Shown one piece after another: positions 27,001 through 33,762 of a stretch of DNA of 50,405 nucleotides. Under the pieces are notes generated by a model. That model made no database searches. It saw nothing but the letters and a program-made list of their open reading frames with translations, and had not been told where the DNA came from. Location of the stretch: positions 1 through 50,405 of the forward strand of contig JAFXLS010000154.1 in the NCBI GenBank assembly GCA_017530965.1, given 5' to 3'. The number at the start of each line of letters is the position of its first letter. The stretch's first letter is position 1. Position numbers and translations under genes: made by a program. The DNA is from Fibrobacter sp. GTDB taxonomy: Bacteria; Fibrobacterota; Fibrobacteria; Fibrobacterales; Fibrobacteraceae.

Positions 27001-27309
27001 GTTCCCGATTCCCTGCAGACGATCCGCATTTCGTCTATTGCCCCGTACAAGGCCCGCGTCATTATTTACGATAACTATTCCAATGTGGTAACATCGTTCA
27101 ACCAAACCTTTACCAAGGAAGAAATGGAAATGGATTCCCGCGGTAATGAAAATGACCATTCCAGGCTAGGATTCCTCTATTGGAACGAGCGTAGCTCCGA
27201 AGGTCGCAAGGTGGGTGACGGTGTGTACATCTGGAGAATTGACTTCAGGTTTAACGACGGCCACAAGGAATATCGACTGCTCAAGACCGGCGTGAAACGC
27301 CGCAAGTAA
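18049..27309 (+). CDS. Giant secreted repeat protein: InlB-like repeats, VWA domain, FlgD-like C-terminus
   Basis: A 3086-residue predicted surface or secreted protein of unknown function; adhesion is a reasonable inference. After a signal peptide (1-20), eleven divergent InlB-like B-repeats start near residues 27, 222, 405, 585, 768, 953, 1147, 1340, 1526, 1715 and 1902. Each has GD/G-x-T, a GY-x-F-x-x-W core and ends K-A-x-F. They alternate with ten beta-sandwich-like domains with W/F-T-A-P-D-x-G-x-Y cores, similar to PPC domains. A von Willebrand A domain follows (about 2035-2230) with an intact metal site: DESAS at 2049-2053 and SDG with Asp2143. Ig-like segments and a calcium-loop-like DSDKDGRADS lead to a FlgD/CHU_C-like end (KVGDGVYIWRI), a possible type IX secretion signal. 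GGGAG precedes the ATG. Confidence 0.9.
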   Translation: MIRAYIALCILFVFSSFSYAQTAQEQTVPVSIEDNGNVRLLSAKGTRDYSVGDTIRLDATPQDGYAFDEWKLESGNCVIDDAHSRSTFATAYKGGLCRFRPFAKEQSFYYELTPGEGPIVLDFKKYSTTTGYSAYGVRIKVRQGGKRFVLAISNYTQRNYPSKSHTGFDNRMESTGSFSNGRLYFYSDGYGSTPYDYYIAIPEENIDSDDKKATAQAFLAYNLTTKYEGSGSVELGSYDRVFIEGDTQTVSATPNKGYRFGHWKTTGGCSVDDENSPTATVTMGANDCVVTAVFNTGEVYELSSTPKSFNLAKDAFLVDGNYDLRTKFTAPATGTYVIEVKTNRSIKYIDNGQNSSFNATTEKTLASNGQISLSMSAGKSYYILFRQLEDYGTDDIELVVKRKYVLRYDNTGSGSYSSMNCDPDSSYTIGAGSVFGKMFDKWEVVSGTCKIDKENLMVTKVQLSANCTIQAHFKDAPILPIAEIPVTYNFEVDGYVRGSNYSMNTGFIPTDSGTYRLTIKPSNTTTVYFYDQGSDTTFTSTNSKSYSGLDTKKIFLGSVNTDGRYLLFSNYGTQSLTFNVDRTYHIELVGDEDISAKFENGSSHDSSHVNGESIQITANASSGKRFSYMKVTSGKCTLNDTAAQNAKVTVNGDCKITVFAEDDGGVYPISTTPSEFNYGMHRSEIGSSFGIKTVFTAPKDGRYTIFTKGNLSNVWAYDETFTTKSSLSSNAFSATEGEKYYFYLQSNNSSYSPDKNDTLSVWVVKNVNVTSAVSGAGSVNVNSKLGSSDDKLAGDSISIVAIADDGSRFDHWEKVSGSCTIRDTAKISTFVALAGDCKVKAFFVEGKVFEISETPKWFNFLKDGVMRNGYMGIQTYFDVPTAGTYKFVAYSNTTNYYRYLYSDETFKTGTYKSSNVDAIAEAGKHYYVFRNNRNLSQITSADSILISVKRTYRVHIDTLGKGDVTINGYYRYDDSTAAAGDTLRLVASPNTGYKFKKWDVVSGSCTLSDKASATTTVTVKGNCNLKANFTAGEIYSVTDTPKEYTFKDNYYSGSATNGVRFTFVAPADGKYGIVVKLKNRVSYVTYYKCANDGCTSYSTYKSVASPYIDSVTVSKGDVVNFKVLPYSSAYANEDVISVHYVDLNKKRLAIKLMADSLGTVSPSAGYTDVISGMDYSINAAATRFGYRFDQWSVKSGNATIANKDTSYTFVSTTNDATVQARFRKGDVHKIDETVKSFVYSTDYYSDSVYRSKYEVALKWTPKDTGTYFLDIESPQASGYVYIFGSSSTFRSYNDYDYFSNSYSLPVTVKNKGETLYWTVVPYSSSYYNSSFTVTIRSSVSLKVIAGSNGSLSSNSLIKLGAGQDTTVTAYGNMGYVFNKWRVVSGGASIKSLTSRSTKVTVNKDAVIEASFRKGPIQNVGYDESKFTFNKDKYTDNSRYNNYVFMTWTAPDSGMYFVDLNISGTSDLYSFGTDSTFSRSSSKHYYSGENGFAFTGASGVPQYWALGPYYTSDSSDSYSVKISRGYELSINVDASMGTINTNSKIALHKGRDTIITASSKVGYFFDEWSKVSGSVTIGASTQRSTNVSIESDATIKAKFHKGPVQKIGTTAKTFTFNKDIFTDHASHPYDVAMTWTAPDSGWYYLEIESPDSDITRGYLWNYGTDSTFSGSYSTAIMPVSYLFQGAAGVPQYWSFQRYYNADSSKRFTAKIVKSAQITVVSDGHGTVTPTTPKPASQTSSVSISATSNFGYNFNEWAVTSGTPDIGNTKSANTTIKSADDATVKATFVKGSVQAIGSTKKDFVFAKDYYTDTTGFKNQVFMSWTAPDTNWYFVEFKADSAIDLNVYSYGTLLSAKHERLIKSNGKYYLTFQGEKGATHYWGVAPYNAPDSLVGISARIAVPYVLTVESADEGNVFPRGDVAMPMAGDTTVIAIPYGGYIFSKWTVTKGNVSIDDSTSARTTVTPLDSSCAIKANYVIDFSIVPELKITNLDLTDYPRVCTRVSVVDKNNGRSVYGLDSTDFILFENDKPLPADVTVHKSVKGVSVALVADESASMSGTRMVEAKNSMKAFVDQMGPYDRTAIVGFDGDDGIVHQAMTSDRALLYAGIDRLTADGSSTNITDGAYRGVEQVKDEVNPTAVIIFSDGANNETHFTLDQAVNLANSNNTSIYSIGVGSGATVEPLKSLAVRTGGIYTTAPTSSQLADIYAAVRTAVMAKYTVCYSTPDTVIDGDAHVVEIKTSVHGKSTSDTAVWNENHLPPKVTLTMATAGLVGKELHLDSLNIGVVVSSKLSMSSVKAFVRTHGDTLSAYKQFTMRKLKDSTWTVYIPDSDLIAPGIDFYVIATDSQGNVGNTPSVNLPEKNPYTIYVKNKMSNIKLITEGCVDTMGTDVKLSFEVHDIEGMDSVKLYYRSRSKAPFDTLPMVRRSRTSDYWDVMVPSKAFGGSKLEINAEAWDVLGEKTTWLTTEKTYVDGCEPPPAPDETDYIHIVNGDSSGKSIKRTTEKIRLTLESQDFTPGKDTLTVSLSCFYSGDIESNLKVAEKKPGYYEITKDIEKNEYAPKRGDGKISCDASDILVAEFKDPVYKTLASKKVVVSDNIDTTYRFLKKKTDVELDSVETTDSVAFVLRVTAESKSIYARDTIKVTLFTNTGDTIRLKAVETDVYSSEFETTSAFYFVDGEKELKSKRLDAVFNYKSTRNRVKIYAEVDGDESALSFRNSLIVYSNYAAADYAEIYDSDKDGRADSVRVHFIERLSENIASIDTVFWNAAGKTWKKASKSRMHVSEDSRWVEAVIKEPFGYGVTFADKDNAPYLRMTKTAADRPQKVELRDKIGPVPVKAEKHPGRVQTEEYIEESYGIPPDTLFVEMSEAISTKETNEPWKNLFRYSARCSDTASMALRVLGEPTVSESGKEWTIVLKDNNLLVDNCIRTNPASGYVDDQKNAVGIGGVSVGGKNSDIYLYEVSSNIRLLKKDKKPKWIPPGEKEWELVPDSLQTIRISSIAPYKARVIIYDNYSNVVTSFNQTFTKEEMEMDSRGNENDHSRLGFLYWNERSSEGRKVGDGVYIWRIDFRFNDGHKEYRLLKTGVKRRK
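18127..23979 (+). repeat. Array of eleven ~180-195 residue repeat units in the giant protein
   Basis: Repeat starts in DNA are near 18127, 18712, 19261, 19801, 20350, 20905, 21487, 22066, 22624, 23191 and 23752, a period of about 540-580 bp. Units are related at protein level but strongly diverged in DNA, so the array is old rather than recently expanded. Units 1-6 carry a Cys pair that units 7-10 lack. Confidence 0.85.
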
Positions 27310-27385
27310 AGGCAATGTAGGACGTTATTGTCTACTTTCCCTAGATTAATTTGCTCAAATGAGCAAATTTGTCGGGGAAAATTGC

Positions 27386-27393
27386 TATATTTG
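27386..27393 (+). promoter_or_regulatory. -10-like element TATATTTG for the SNF2 gene
   Basis: A perfect TAnnTTTG box seven bases before ATG 27401. It lies inside the longer open frame that begins at 27359, which argues for the later start. Confidence 0.45.
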
Positions 27394-27400
27394 GGCGGCT

Positions 27401-30400
27401 ATGGATTATGGTGTTTATGGAAGTACCTGGTGGAGCAAAAAGTGGCTAGACCACTTGCTTGCTGGTGCATCCGGACGGGACATTGATTACGCCTTTAAAT
27501 ATGTGACACGGGGCCAGGTACAGCCGTTTACTGTGGCCGATAACCGCGTTATGGCGTCGGTCAAGGGGCCTAACGGTGGACTCCATAATGTATACCTGGT
27601 TTTTCCGAAGTTCGACAAGGAACGCTCTGATGTTTTTGTGGGCCTTTTAAAACAGCAACCTGTAGAACTTGCTGCCCTTGCCAATGGCGCCATAAACCCC
27701 TCCATCGAACTGATTGTCGGAAAGAGCGGGCTTGAGCTTTTTGAATCCTGCGACCGCGTGAACATGAACTGCGACTGCAAGGATCCGCTGCCGTGCCGTT
27801 ACGTGATTTCGGTATTCCTGAAACTGGCCGAGATGATGTCAGCAGACCCGTTTGTACTTTTCAAGATTCACGGATTAGATATCGCTTATCTTAAGGATTA
27901 CAAGCCGGAGCCTGTCGAATCGGACGTACCCAGCGAACCGACGCTGGTGCGGATCCTGCCGGTGAACAACCGGGTGGCCTCGCCGCGCATCCCGATGTTC
28001 AAGTTCGGGGAATGGCGGGACTATTCCCATATTTTGCCGGCGATGCTTGCAAATTTCCCGGAGTTTTGTCCGGCGGGGAACTTCAAGAAGAGCTTTGTAG
28101 ACGAACTGGAACGTTGCCGCGCTTTTTATAACCACTTTGAAAAGTTTGAACAGTTTGCCCAGGACTTTGGCATTTACCATGCCCACACTTTTTTGATGGA
28201 AAAGGAGCGCCTGCAGATTGTGCATGGGCGCGGGTGGCAGTGGACTTTTAACCAGCTGGAAGATGAACGTGAAGTGGCGACTGGCCTTTCGGTCGAAAAC
28301 GTGATGGGGGCGCTTTGCCGCCTGAACCAGGATTGCGTGTGGCATAACCACGTGACAGTGCGCTTTGTGCACCAGTTGCTGCAGGTGGCGTATTATCTGG
28401 TGCGTTGCGGTGCGATTTACCCGCAGGTGTTCTGGCTGAATAACGTGACGGCTCAGATGCGCTGGTTGCCTGCAGAGATGCTTCCTGATGTGTTGGCGGT
28501 GGTAGCGGAACTTGAAAAGTCAGTGCCCGATGACTTTGCCTTTACGGTACGGGATCAGGTTCGCGAAGACTTGGACAGCGCAGCCGAACACATATTGTCC
28601 GTGTTTATCGGAAAGTTGTTGCGCTTTGCCCGCACGGCCCAGAGCTATAAGAAGGGCACTCACGAAAATTTGCTCGGTTTTTTCTTTGACTGTAAGTCAG
28701 GGCGCCTTGCTGCCAACGGCCTCAAGATTCCCTCTAAAATCCAGGCTTGGTTCTCAGTCTACAATTCGCTGGAATTCAACCACAAGATTATTTTCCACTG
28801 CTCGGAGCTGGGCAAGGAAATAGCGTTGAATGTTCTGGTGGAATCTTCAGCGGGGCGCGAAACGCTGGCGATGCTTTTTGAAAATAGCGACCCGAGACTT
28901 TTGTCGCTGATGAACGTGCTCAACTGCGTCGCAGAAACCTTTAAGCCACTGAAGGCGTATCTGGAACGCCGCGCCGTGGAGCCGTTGGTGATGCATGGCG
29001 CGGAACTTAAGGAATTCGTGACTTATTCAGTCAAGAAGTTCGAAGTGTTCGGTATCGTGACGGAGATGCCCCGTTCCTTAAGGGAAATGGCGCGGCCCAA
29101 GACGCAGATGAAGCTGAAGGGTAGCCTCGGTATCGGCGCGTTTACGGCGGGAGACCTGCTGGACTTTGACTGGGAAGTGGCTCTCGGTGACGAGAATGTT
29201 TCTGCTGAAGAATTCTTGCGGCTTGCGAAGGATGCGGGCGGTCTCTTGAAGTATAAGGACCGCTACATCGAATACACGTCGGATGACCTGGCGCTTTTGC
29301 AGCAGCGCTTGGATGAACACGAAAAGAAAAATGCGCCGGGAGCCGTTGCTGCGGATTCTGCTGAAAATGCCGAAGTCGACTTGGAAAGTGACAACGGCGA
29401 TTCAGAAACCGAAAACTTTATCCCCTCGACGGCGAAGCTGATTCAGGCATGCCTCACGGGCAAATGCGACGACATTCCTGTGAATATGACCGACGGCTTG
29501 AAGCAACAGTTTGATTCTTGGCGCGGTGAAACCGAAATCGCCTTGCCGCAGAACTTGAATGCGACACTTCGCCCCTATCAGGAACGCGGCTATTCCTGGA
29601 TGTACAAGAACCTGGAAATGGGCTTTGGCTGCATTTTGGCCGATGACATGGGCCTCGGTAAAACGCTTCAGGTAATTGCCTTCTTGCTGAAGATGAAGCA
29701 GGACGGCCGCCTGAATGAGGGGCGCGCACTTGTTGTGGTGCCGGCAGGCCTTTTGTGCAACTGGCAGATGGAAGTCAAGAAGTTTGCACCGGAACTGACC
29801 GTGTTTACTTATCACGGGGCTTCGAGAAAACTGGACAAGTTCAATGCAGACTTGTTGATTACGACTTATTCGACTTGCCGATTGGATTTCAAGAAGCTGG
29901 AAAAGCTGAATTGGCAGGTAGTGGTCATTGACGAAGCCCAGAACATCAAGAATGCCGATAGCGAGCAGAGCCGAAAGATTCGTGCCTTTAGGGCGCCCAT
30001 GAAAATTGCCATGAGCGGAACTCCGGTGGAAAACCGCCTTATGGAATTCTGGACCATTATGGATTTCTGCAACCGCGGCTTTTTGCCCTCGGCAAATGAA
30101 TTCCGCGACAAGTACGAGACGCCTATCCAGAAAAATGCGAACCAGGCCGTTGCAGACCGCTTCAAGAAAATTACAGGCCCCTTCATGTTGCGCCGCATGA
30201 AGACGGACAAGAGCATTATCAGCGACTTGCCCGATAAAATTCAGCAGAATGAATATGCTGCTCTCACGCGCTCTCAGGCGGCGTTGTACAAGCGTACGCT
30301 CGACGAGTTCATGAAAGAATTACAGATGCTTGAAGAAGGCGCTTCTATTGATATTAATGAAGATGTGCTGGCTGAAGTTGCAAATACTTCTGGCGCGTCG

Positions 30401-31066
30401 AATGCAGCGGGCGATTCTCATAGCCTCTTCAAGCGGAAGGGCTTGATTCTCCAGATGATTCTTGCGCTCAAGCAGATTTGCAACCATCCGCGAACTTATC
30501 TGAAGGCGGGGGAGGCGAAGGTCGAAGATTCTGGAAAGCTTTCCATGCTTCTGGATTTGTTGCGCTCGATTCAGGATCAGGGTGAAAAGGCAATTATCTT
30601 TACCCAGTTCCGAGAAATGGGCGAACTCTTGAAGGAAACTCTTGATCGCGAACTTGGCATCACGGCAGATTTCTATCACGGTGGCTGCACGCAAAACCAG
30701 CGCAACGAAATGGTGCGCAAGTTCCAGGAAGACCCGGAAGTCAAGGTGCTTATTCTTTCGCTGAAGGCGGCGGGTACGGGCCTTAATTTGACCGCCGCTT
30801 CCCAGGTGATTCATTACGACCTTTGGTGGAACCCGGCGATTGAGGCGCAGGCCACTGACCGTGCCTTCCGTATCGGGCAGACGAAGAATGTCCAGGTGCA
30901 CCGCTTTATTACCAAGGGAACCTTCGAAGAAAAAATCGATGCCCTGCTGGAAGCCAAGAAGGCTGTTGCCCAGATGACGGTGAATGCCGGCGAAACCTGG
31001 CTCGCCGACATGGACGACAAACAACTGGGCGAAATCTTTGCCTTAGATTCCGCCCCGGTTTTATAA
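27401..31066 (+). CDS. SNF2-family helicase with N-terminal SWIM zinc finger
   Basis: Predicted DNA-dependent ATPase of the bacterial Swi2/Snf2 (RapA/HepA-like) group, acting on DNA or nucleoprotein. The 1221-residue protein begins DYGVYGSTWWSKKWLDHL, typical of SWIM-SNF2 proteins. The SWIM motif lies at 124-134 (Cys124, Cys126, Cys132), but the fourth ligand, normally His, is Tyr134. An Asp/Glu-rich linker precedes the helicase core. The core has Walker A DDMGLGKT (Lys754), the DEAQ box (Asp844), SGTPVENRLMEFW, the C-lobe KAIIFTQF, LILSLKAAGTGLNLTAA and the arginine-finger region QATDRAFRIGQ. ATG 27401 is preferred over 27359 because of the promoter box and the conserved N-terminus. It converges on a GH5 gene 17 bases away. 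Confidence 0.92.
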   Translation: MDYGVYGSTWWSKKWLDHLLAGASGRDIDYAFKYVTRGQVQPFTVADNRVMASVKGPNGGLHNVYLVFPKFDKERSDVFVGLLKQQPVELAALANGAINPSIELIVGKSGLELFESCDRVNMNCDCKDPLPCRYVISVFLKLAEMMSADPFVLFKIHGLDIAYLKDYKPEPVESDVPSEPTLVRILPVNNRVASPRIPMFKFGEWRDYSHILPAMLANFPEFCPAGNFKKSFVDELERCRAFYNHFEKFEQFAQDFGIYHAHTFLMEKERLQIVHGRGWQWTFNQLEDEREVATGLSVENVMGALCRLNQDCVWHNHVTVRFVHQLLQVAYYLVRCGAIYPQVFWLNNVTAQMRWLPAEMLPDVLAVVAELEKSVPDDFAFTVRDQVREDLDSAAEHILSVFIGKLLRFARTAQSYKKGTHENLLGFFFDCKSGRLAANGLKIPSKIQAWFSVYNSLEFNHKIIFHCSELGKEIALNVLVESSAGRETLAMLFENSDPRLLSLMNVLNCVAETFKPLKAYLERRAVEPLVMHGAELKEFVTYSVKKFEVFGIVTEMPRSLREMARPKTQMKLKGSLGIGAFTAGDLLDFDWEVALGDENVSAEEFLRLAKDAGGLLKYKDRYIEYTSDDLALLQQRLDEHEKKNAPGAVAADSAENAEVDLESDNGDSETENFIPSTAKLIQACLTGKCDDIPVNMTDGLKQQFDSWRGETEIALPQNLNATLRPYQERGYSWMYKNLEMGFGCILADDMGLGKTLQVIAFLLKMKQDGRLNEGRALVVVPAGLLCNWQMEVKKFAPELTVFTYHGASRKLDKFNADLLITTYSTCRLDFKKLEKLNWQVVVIDEAQNIKNADSEQSRKIRAFRAPMKIAMSGTPVENRLMEFWTIMDFCNRGFLPSANEFRDKYETPIQKNANQAVADRFKKITGPFMLRRMKTDKSIISDLPDKIQQNEYAALTRSQAALYKRTLDEFMKELQMLEEGASIDINEDVLAEVANTSGASNAAGDSHSLFKRKGLILQMILALKQICNHPRTYLKAGEAKVEDSGKLSMLLDLLRSIQDQGEKAIIFTQFREMGELLKETLDRELGITADFYHGGCTQNQRNEMVRKFQEDPEVKVLILSLKAAGTGLNLTAASQVIHYDLWWNPAIEAQATDRAFRIGQTKNVQVHRFITKGTFEEKIDALLEAKKAVAQMTVNAGETWLADMDDKQLGEIFALDSAPVL

Positions 31067-31083
31067 GCTGTATTTATATCGCT

Positions 31084-33594
31084 TTATTTAATATTTGCCT
31101 TAATCGATTGTATGCCGCTCTTGCTCTTGACGCGGATAATATAGTGCCCATCGGTGATGTTCTGGAGCGAAACGTCGTTTGTATTTGCAGACTTAATCGT
31201 TTTCATGACCATGTTGCCCATGATATCGAAAACCTGTATGCTTGCGACTTCGTTCGTGGCAATGTAAAGATGCTTGTCTTCGACGCTTAGGCCAAATGCT
31301 GGCTTTTGGATGGTTGCGATAGCCTCGGTACCATTGCTGAGTTTGTAATTCGATAAGGTGACTACGTCGTCGGTTCCAGAAACGGCTACGGTTAATGTGG
31401 CCGATGAGCCTGTTGCCGTGAAATCGCATGTAATGGTTGTGGTCTTTTTGGAAATGTCGAAGGCATCGGAGCAAAGTTTTTGATCTCCGCTTGTAACCTT
31501 AACCGAAATGGCTGCTTCTTCATTCTCGGTTGTAACTTCGAAACTGATGACATAGTCTTCTCTCTTGGTAAGAGAAATGTCGCGTGTGATAATGCGCTTC
31601 TTGCCAGAAAGAGATGTGCCCAAGATGACACCGTCGGCGGTGTTGTTGGACAATACGGTGTTTTCGGAATTCCAATCGGCGTTTACAACAGTGTTTTGAC
31701 TGGAACTGCTTGCGATTGTTTTGCTGGAGCTGCTTATGGTCGGAATGATTATGGCAGAAGAGCTACTGACGATGGCTTTGCTCGAACTGCTGAGTGCCTT
31801 GCTGGAGCTGGATGCCGGCTTGGAACTGGAGCTCGGAATGATTGTAGAACTGCTGGAGGATTTCGGTGTGACGGTCCCGGCGCATGCAGTGTAATCGCTG
31901 TAGCCCGGAAGGTTGTCAAATACGTTGGTGTTTAACCATGTGCCGCTCTTGGAATAGTTCCAGGTTGTAGAAGTCGGTCTTGTGGTTGCGCTGAAGTATG
32001 AACCGCCCTGGCCGTCGCCCCCATAAAGTCCGCTCACGTCTTCGGTCAAGTTGGTGAGTGACCAGTTTGCAGACGAAAGCTTGTGGGTGTTCATCCAGGT
32101 TTGCCAAGTCGTATTGGAACTTGCGACGGCGCCTTTCCCGTCGGCATTGATCGTTCCCCATTCGCTAACGAAAACGGACAAACCGGCGTTCATTGCCTTG
32201 ACGGCGTTTGCACCTTCAACGGATGTGGAATGGGAACCGGCATAATAGTGGAATGCGTAGGCAGTGTTGTTGTATTTGTCGGTAACCTTTGAATTGATTG
32301 CTGCGTTTGGCTGTTGATCCCACATTGGGGTGCCTACGATAATCAAGTTGTCAGAATATTCTCGAATGACGGATATGACCTGGTTTGCATAGGTTCTGAT
32401 GCTGCTCCATCCCAGGTATCCGCCACCAAATTCGATTTCCGAACAATCTCCGGTTCCGCCTGTGATGCAAGCCGGTTCGTTAAAGATTTCGAAAATCACG
32501 TTGTCGTAATCGCCCCATTTACTTGCCATGCGGGTAAAGAACTCTTTGGCGCTGGTAACGTCTTCGTGGGCTCTGTGGCTGTGATAGTCGATGATTACGT
32601 AAATGTCGTTGTCGATTGCGGCTTGAACCACTTCGTCCATCAAATTTTGGTAGTAGCGAGTGCTGGTAAAGTAGTTCCCGTCACCCCATTCTTCATCGAC
32701 GCCCATTGCAGCGCGGATGAGCTGGATGTTGTGCTCCTTGACCATTCGTGTAATGACGTCTGCGTCCCAGAATGCGGCCGAAGCGTCGTTGATGCTCCAG
32801 AAGAGGCTCATGCCCTTGACTTGTACTTCTTTTCCGCTGACGCTCCAGGTGGGACAAGAACCGTAAATGCGTCCGTAACCGGATGCGTTGGTACCTGTTT
32901 GTAATTGTCCGTATTGGGCAACGGGGCCGACTCGTTTGCCATTCTGCTGGGTAGAGGAGCTGGATTTCGGAGTGATGGTGCTGCTAGAGGATGTGGGGGT
33001 GACTCCGCCGCAGCTGATAGCAGTTTTTATGACCTGAATGGACATAATCGAAAAACCGGCTCCATCGAAATAAGTCGCCTCGTCGGTGAAGTCGCCGACT
33101 GTATGTCCTGCGTTTATATAGAGGTTGGCGGTTTTATCGGAAGCATCGCAATGCTTGTAGGTCTTGGATGTGTATATCGCGTCTAGAGGAGAAAAGCTGA
33201 GCTCGTCGCTTAGGTATTGGATTTCTCCATCTGAAGATTGAATTCCGATGGATGCTCCATAATTGGTTTCGCCGGTCTCGTCGTTGTAAAAATAGTAGCC
33301 GAGGGCTTCGATTTGATAAGAATATCCGTATTCCAGGGGAACTTTATGTAACGCTTGGATGTAGTAATCGTAGGTAGTGGGGCCGTTAGACCAGAATTTA
33401 AGGACGTAATTGTAATCACCGTCGTACTCGCCTTCGATTGCGCCCATTCTTGCTCCACCTTTTACGTTAAGGCTCCAGCTGGTGGGAACGTACTCGTTGT
33501 AGTAAAAGTCGCCATCTCCACCCAAGGCGTCGGCGGCATTGGCCATGGCTGTTGCGGTTATGATTGTGCAAACTATAGTTTTGCTTAATTTCAT
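31084..33594 (-). CDS. Modular GH5 endoglucanase with type IX-like C-terminal domain
   Basis: Predicted secreted cellulase. In order it has a signal peptide (ANA/ADA), a beta-sandwich module (about 25-195) that resembles a carbohydrate-binding module, and a short Thr/Ser/Pro linker. A GH5 catalytic domain (about 220-560) has acid/base Glu373 in FEIFNEP and nucleophile Glu478 in FVSEWG. A long poly-Ser linker (about 575-640) leads to a second beta-sandwich (about 645-760). The C-terminal ~70 residues read IQVFDIMGNMVMK ... GHYIIRVKSKSG, the pattern of type IX secretion sorting domains. ATG 33594 is chosen over 33600 because an AAAGGG lies at the right distance. A TATCTTTC box lies 34 bases upstream. 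Substrate is probably beta-1,4-glucan; other GH5 activities remain possible. Confidence 0.9.
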   Translation of the reverse strand: MKLSKTIVCTIITATAMANAADALGGDGDFYYNEYVPTSWSLNVKGGARMGAIEGEYDGDYNYVLKFWSNGPTTYDYYIQALHKVPLEYGYSYQIEALGYYFYNDETGETNYGASIGIQSSDGEIQYLSDELSFSPLDAIYTSKTYKHCDASDKTANLYINAGHTVGDFTDEATYFDGAGFSIMSIQVIKTAISCGGVTPTSSSSTITPKSSSSTQQNGKRVGPVAQYGQLQTGTNASGYGRIYGSCPTWSVSGKEVQVKGMSLFWSINDASAAFWDADVITRMVKEHNIQLIRAAMGVDEEWGDGNYFTSTRYYQNLMDEVVQAAIDNDIYVIIDYHSHRAHEDVTSAKEFFTRMASKWGDYDNVIFEIFNEPACITGGTGDCSEIEFGGGYLGWSSIRTYANQVISVIREYSDNLIIVGTPMWDQQPNAAINSKVTDKYNNTAYAFHYYAGSHSTSVEGANAVKAMNAGLSVFVSEWGTINADGKGAVASSNTTWQTWMNTHKLSSANWSLTNLTEDVSGLYGGDGQGGSYFSATTRPTSTTWNYSKSGTWLNTNVFDNLPGYSDYTACAGTVTPKSSSSSTIIPSSSSKPASSSSKALSSSSKAIVSSSSAIIIPTISSSSKTIASSSSQNTVVNADWNSENTVLSNNTADGVILGTSLSGKKRIITRDISLTKREDYVISFEVTTENEEAAISVKVTSGDQKLCSDAFDISKKTTTITCDFTATGSSATLTVAVSGTDDVVTLSNYKLSNGTEAIATIQKPAFGLSVEDKHLYIATNEVASIQVFDIMGNMVMKTIKSANTNDVSLQNITDGHYIIRVKSKSGIQSIKANIK

Positions 33595-33627
33595 ACACAT
33601 CCCTTTGTTTTTTTAAACACCATCACT

Positions 33628-33635
33628 GAAAGATA
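33628..33635 (-). promoter_or_regulatory. -10-like element TATCTTTC for the GH5 gene
   Basis: Minus-strand box 33 bases before the ATG, leaving a short leader with AAAGGG. Confidence 0.35.
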
Positions 33636-33721
33636 ACTTTTTTTTACATAATTTCCAACAAAAATATTGAGTTTTGTTTACAAATGTGATGAAAATCATT
33701 GACGATTGTTAACTATTGTTT

Positions 33722-33729
33722 TACATTTC
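33722..33729 (+). promoter_or_regulatory. -10-like element TACATTTC for the lipoprotein operon
   Basis: Lies 33 bases before the proposed AUA start at 33763, leaving a leader with GAGGAAAG. It is divergent from the GH5 promoter. Confidence 0.38.
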
Positions 33730-33762
33730 GTCTTTGAATAATTTTTTGAAAAGAGGAAAGTA

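Noticed and set aside
27359..27400. ATG 27359 as the start of the SNF2 gene
   Set aside because: The extension contains a perfect TATATTTG promoter-like box, and the conserved N-terminus begins right at ATG 27401.
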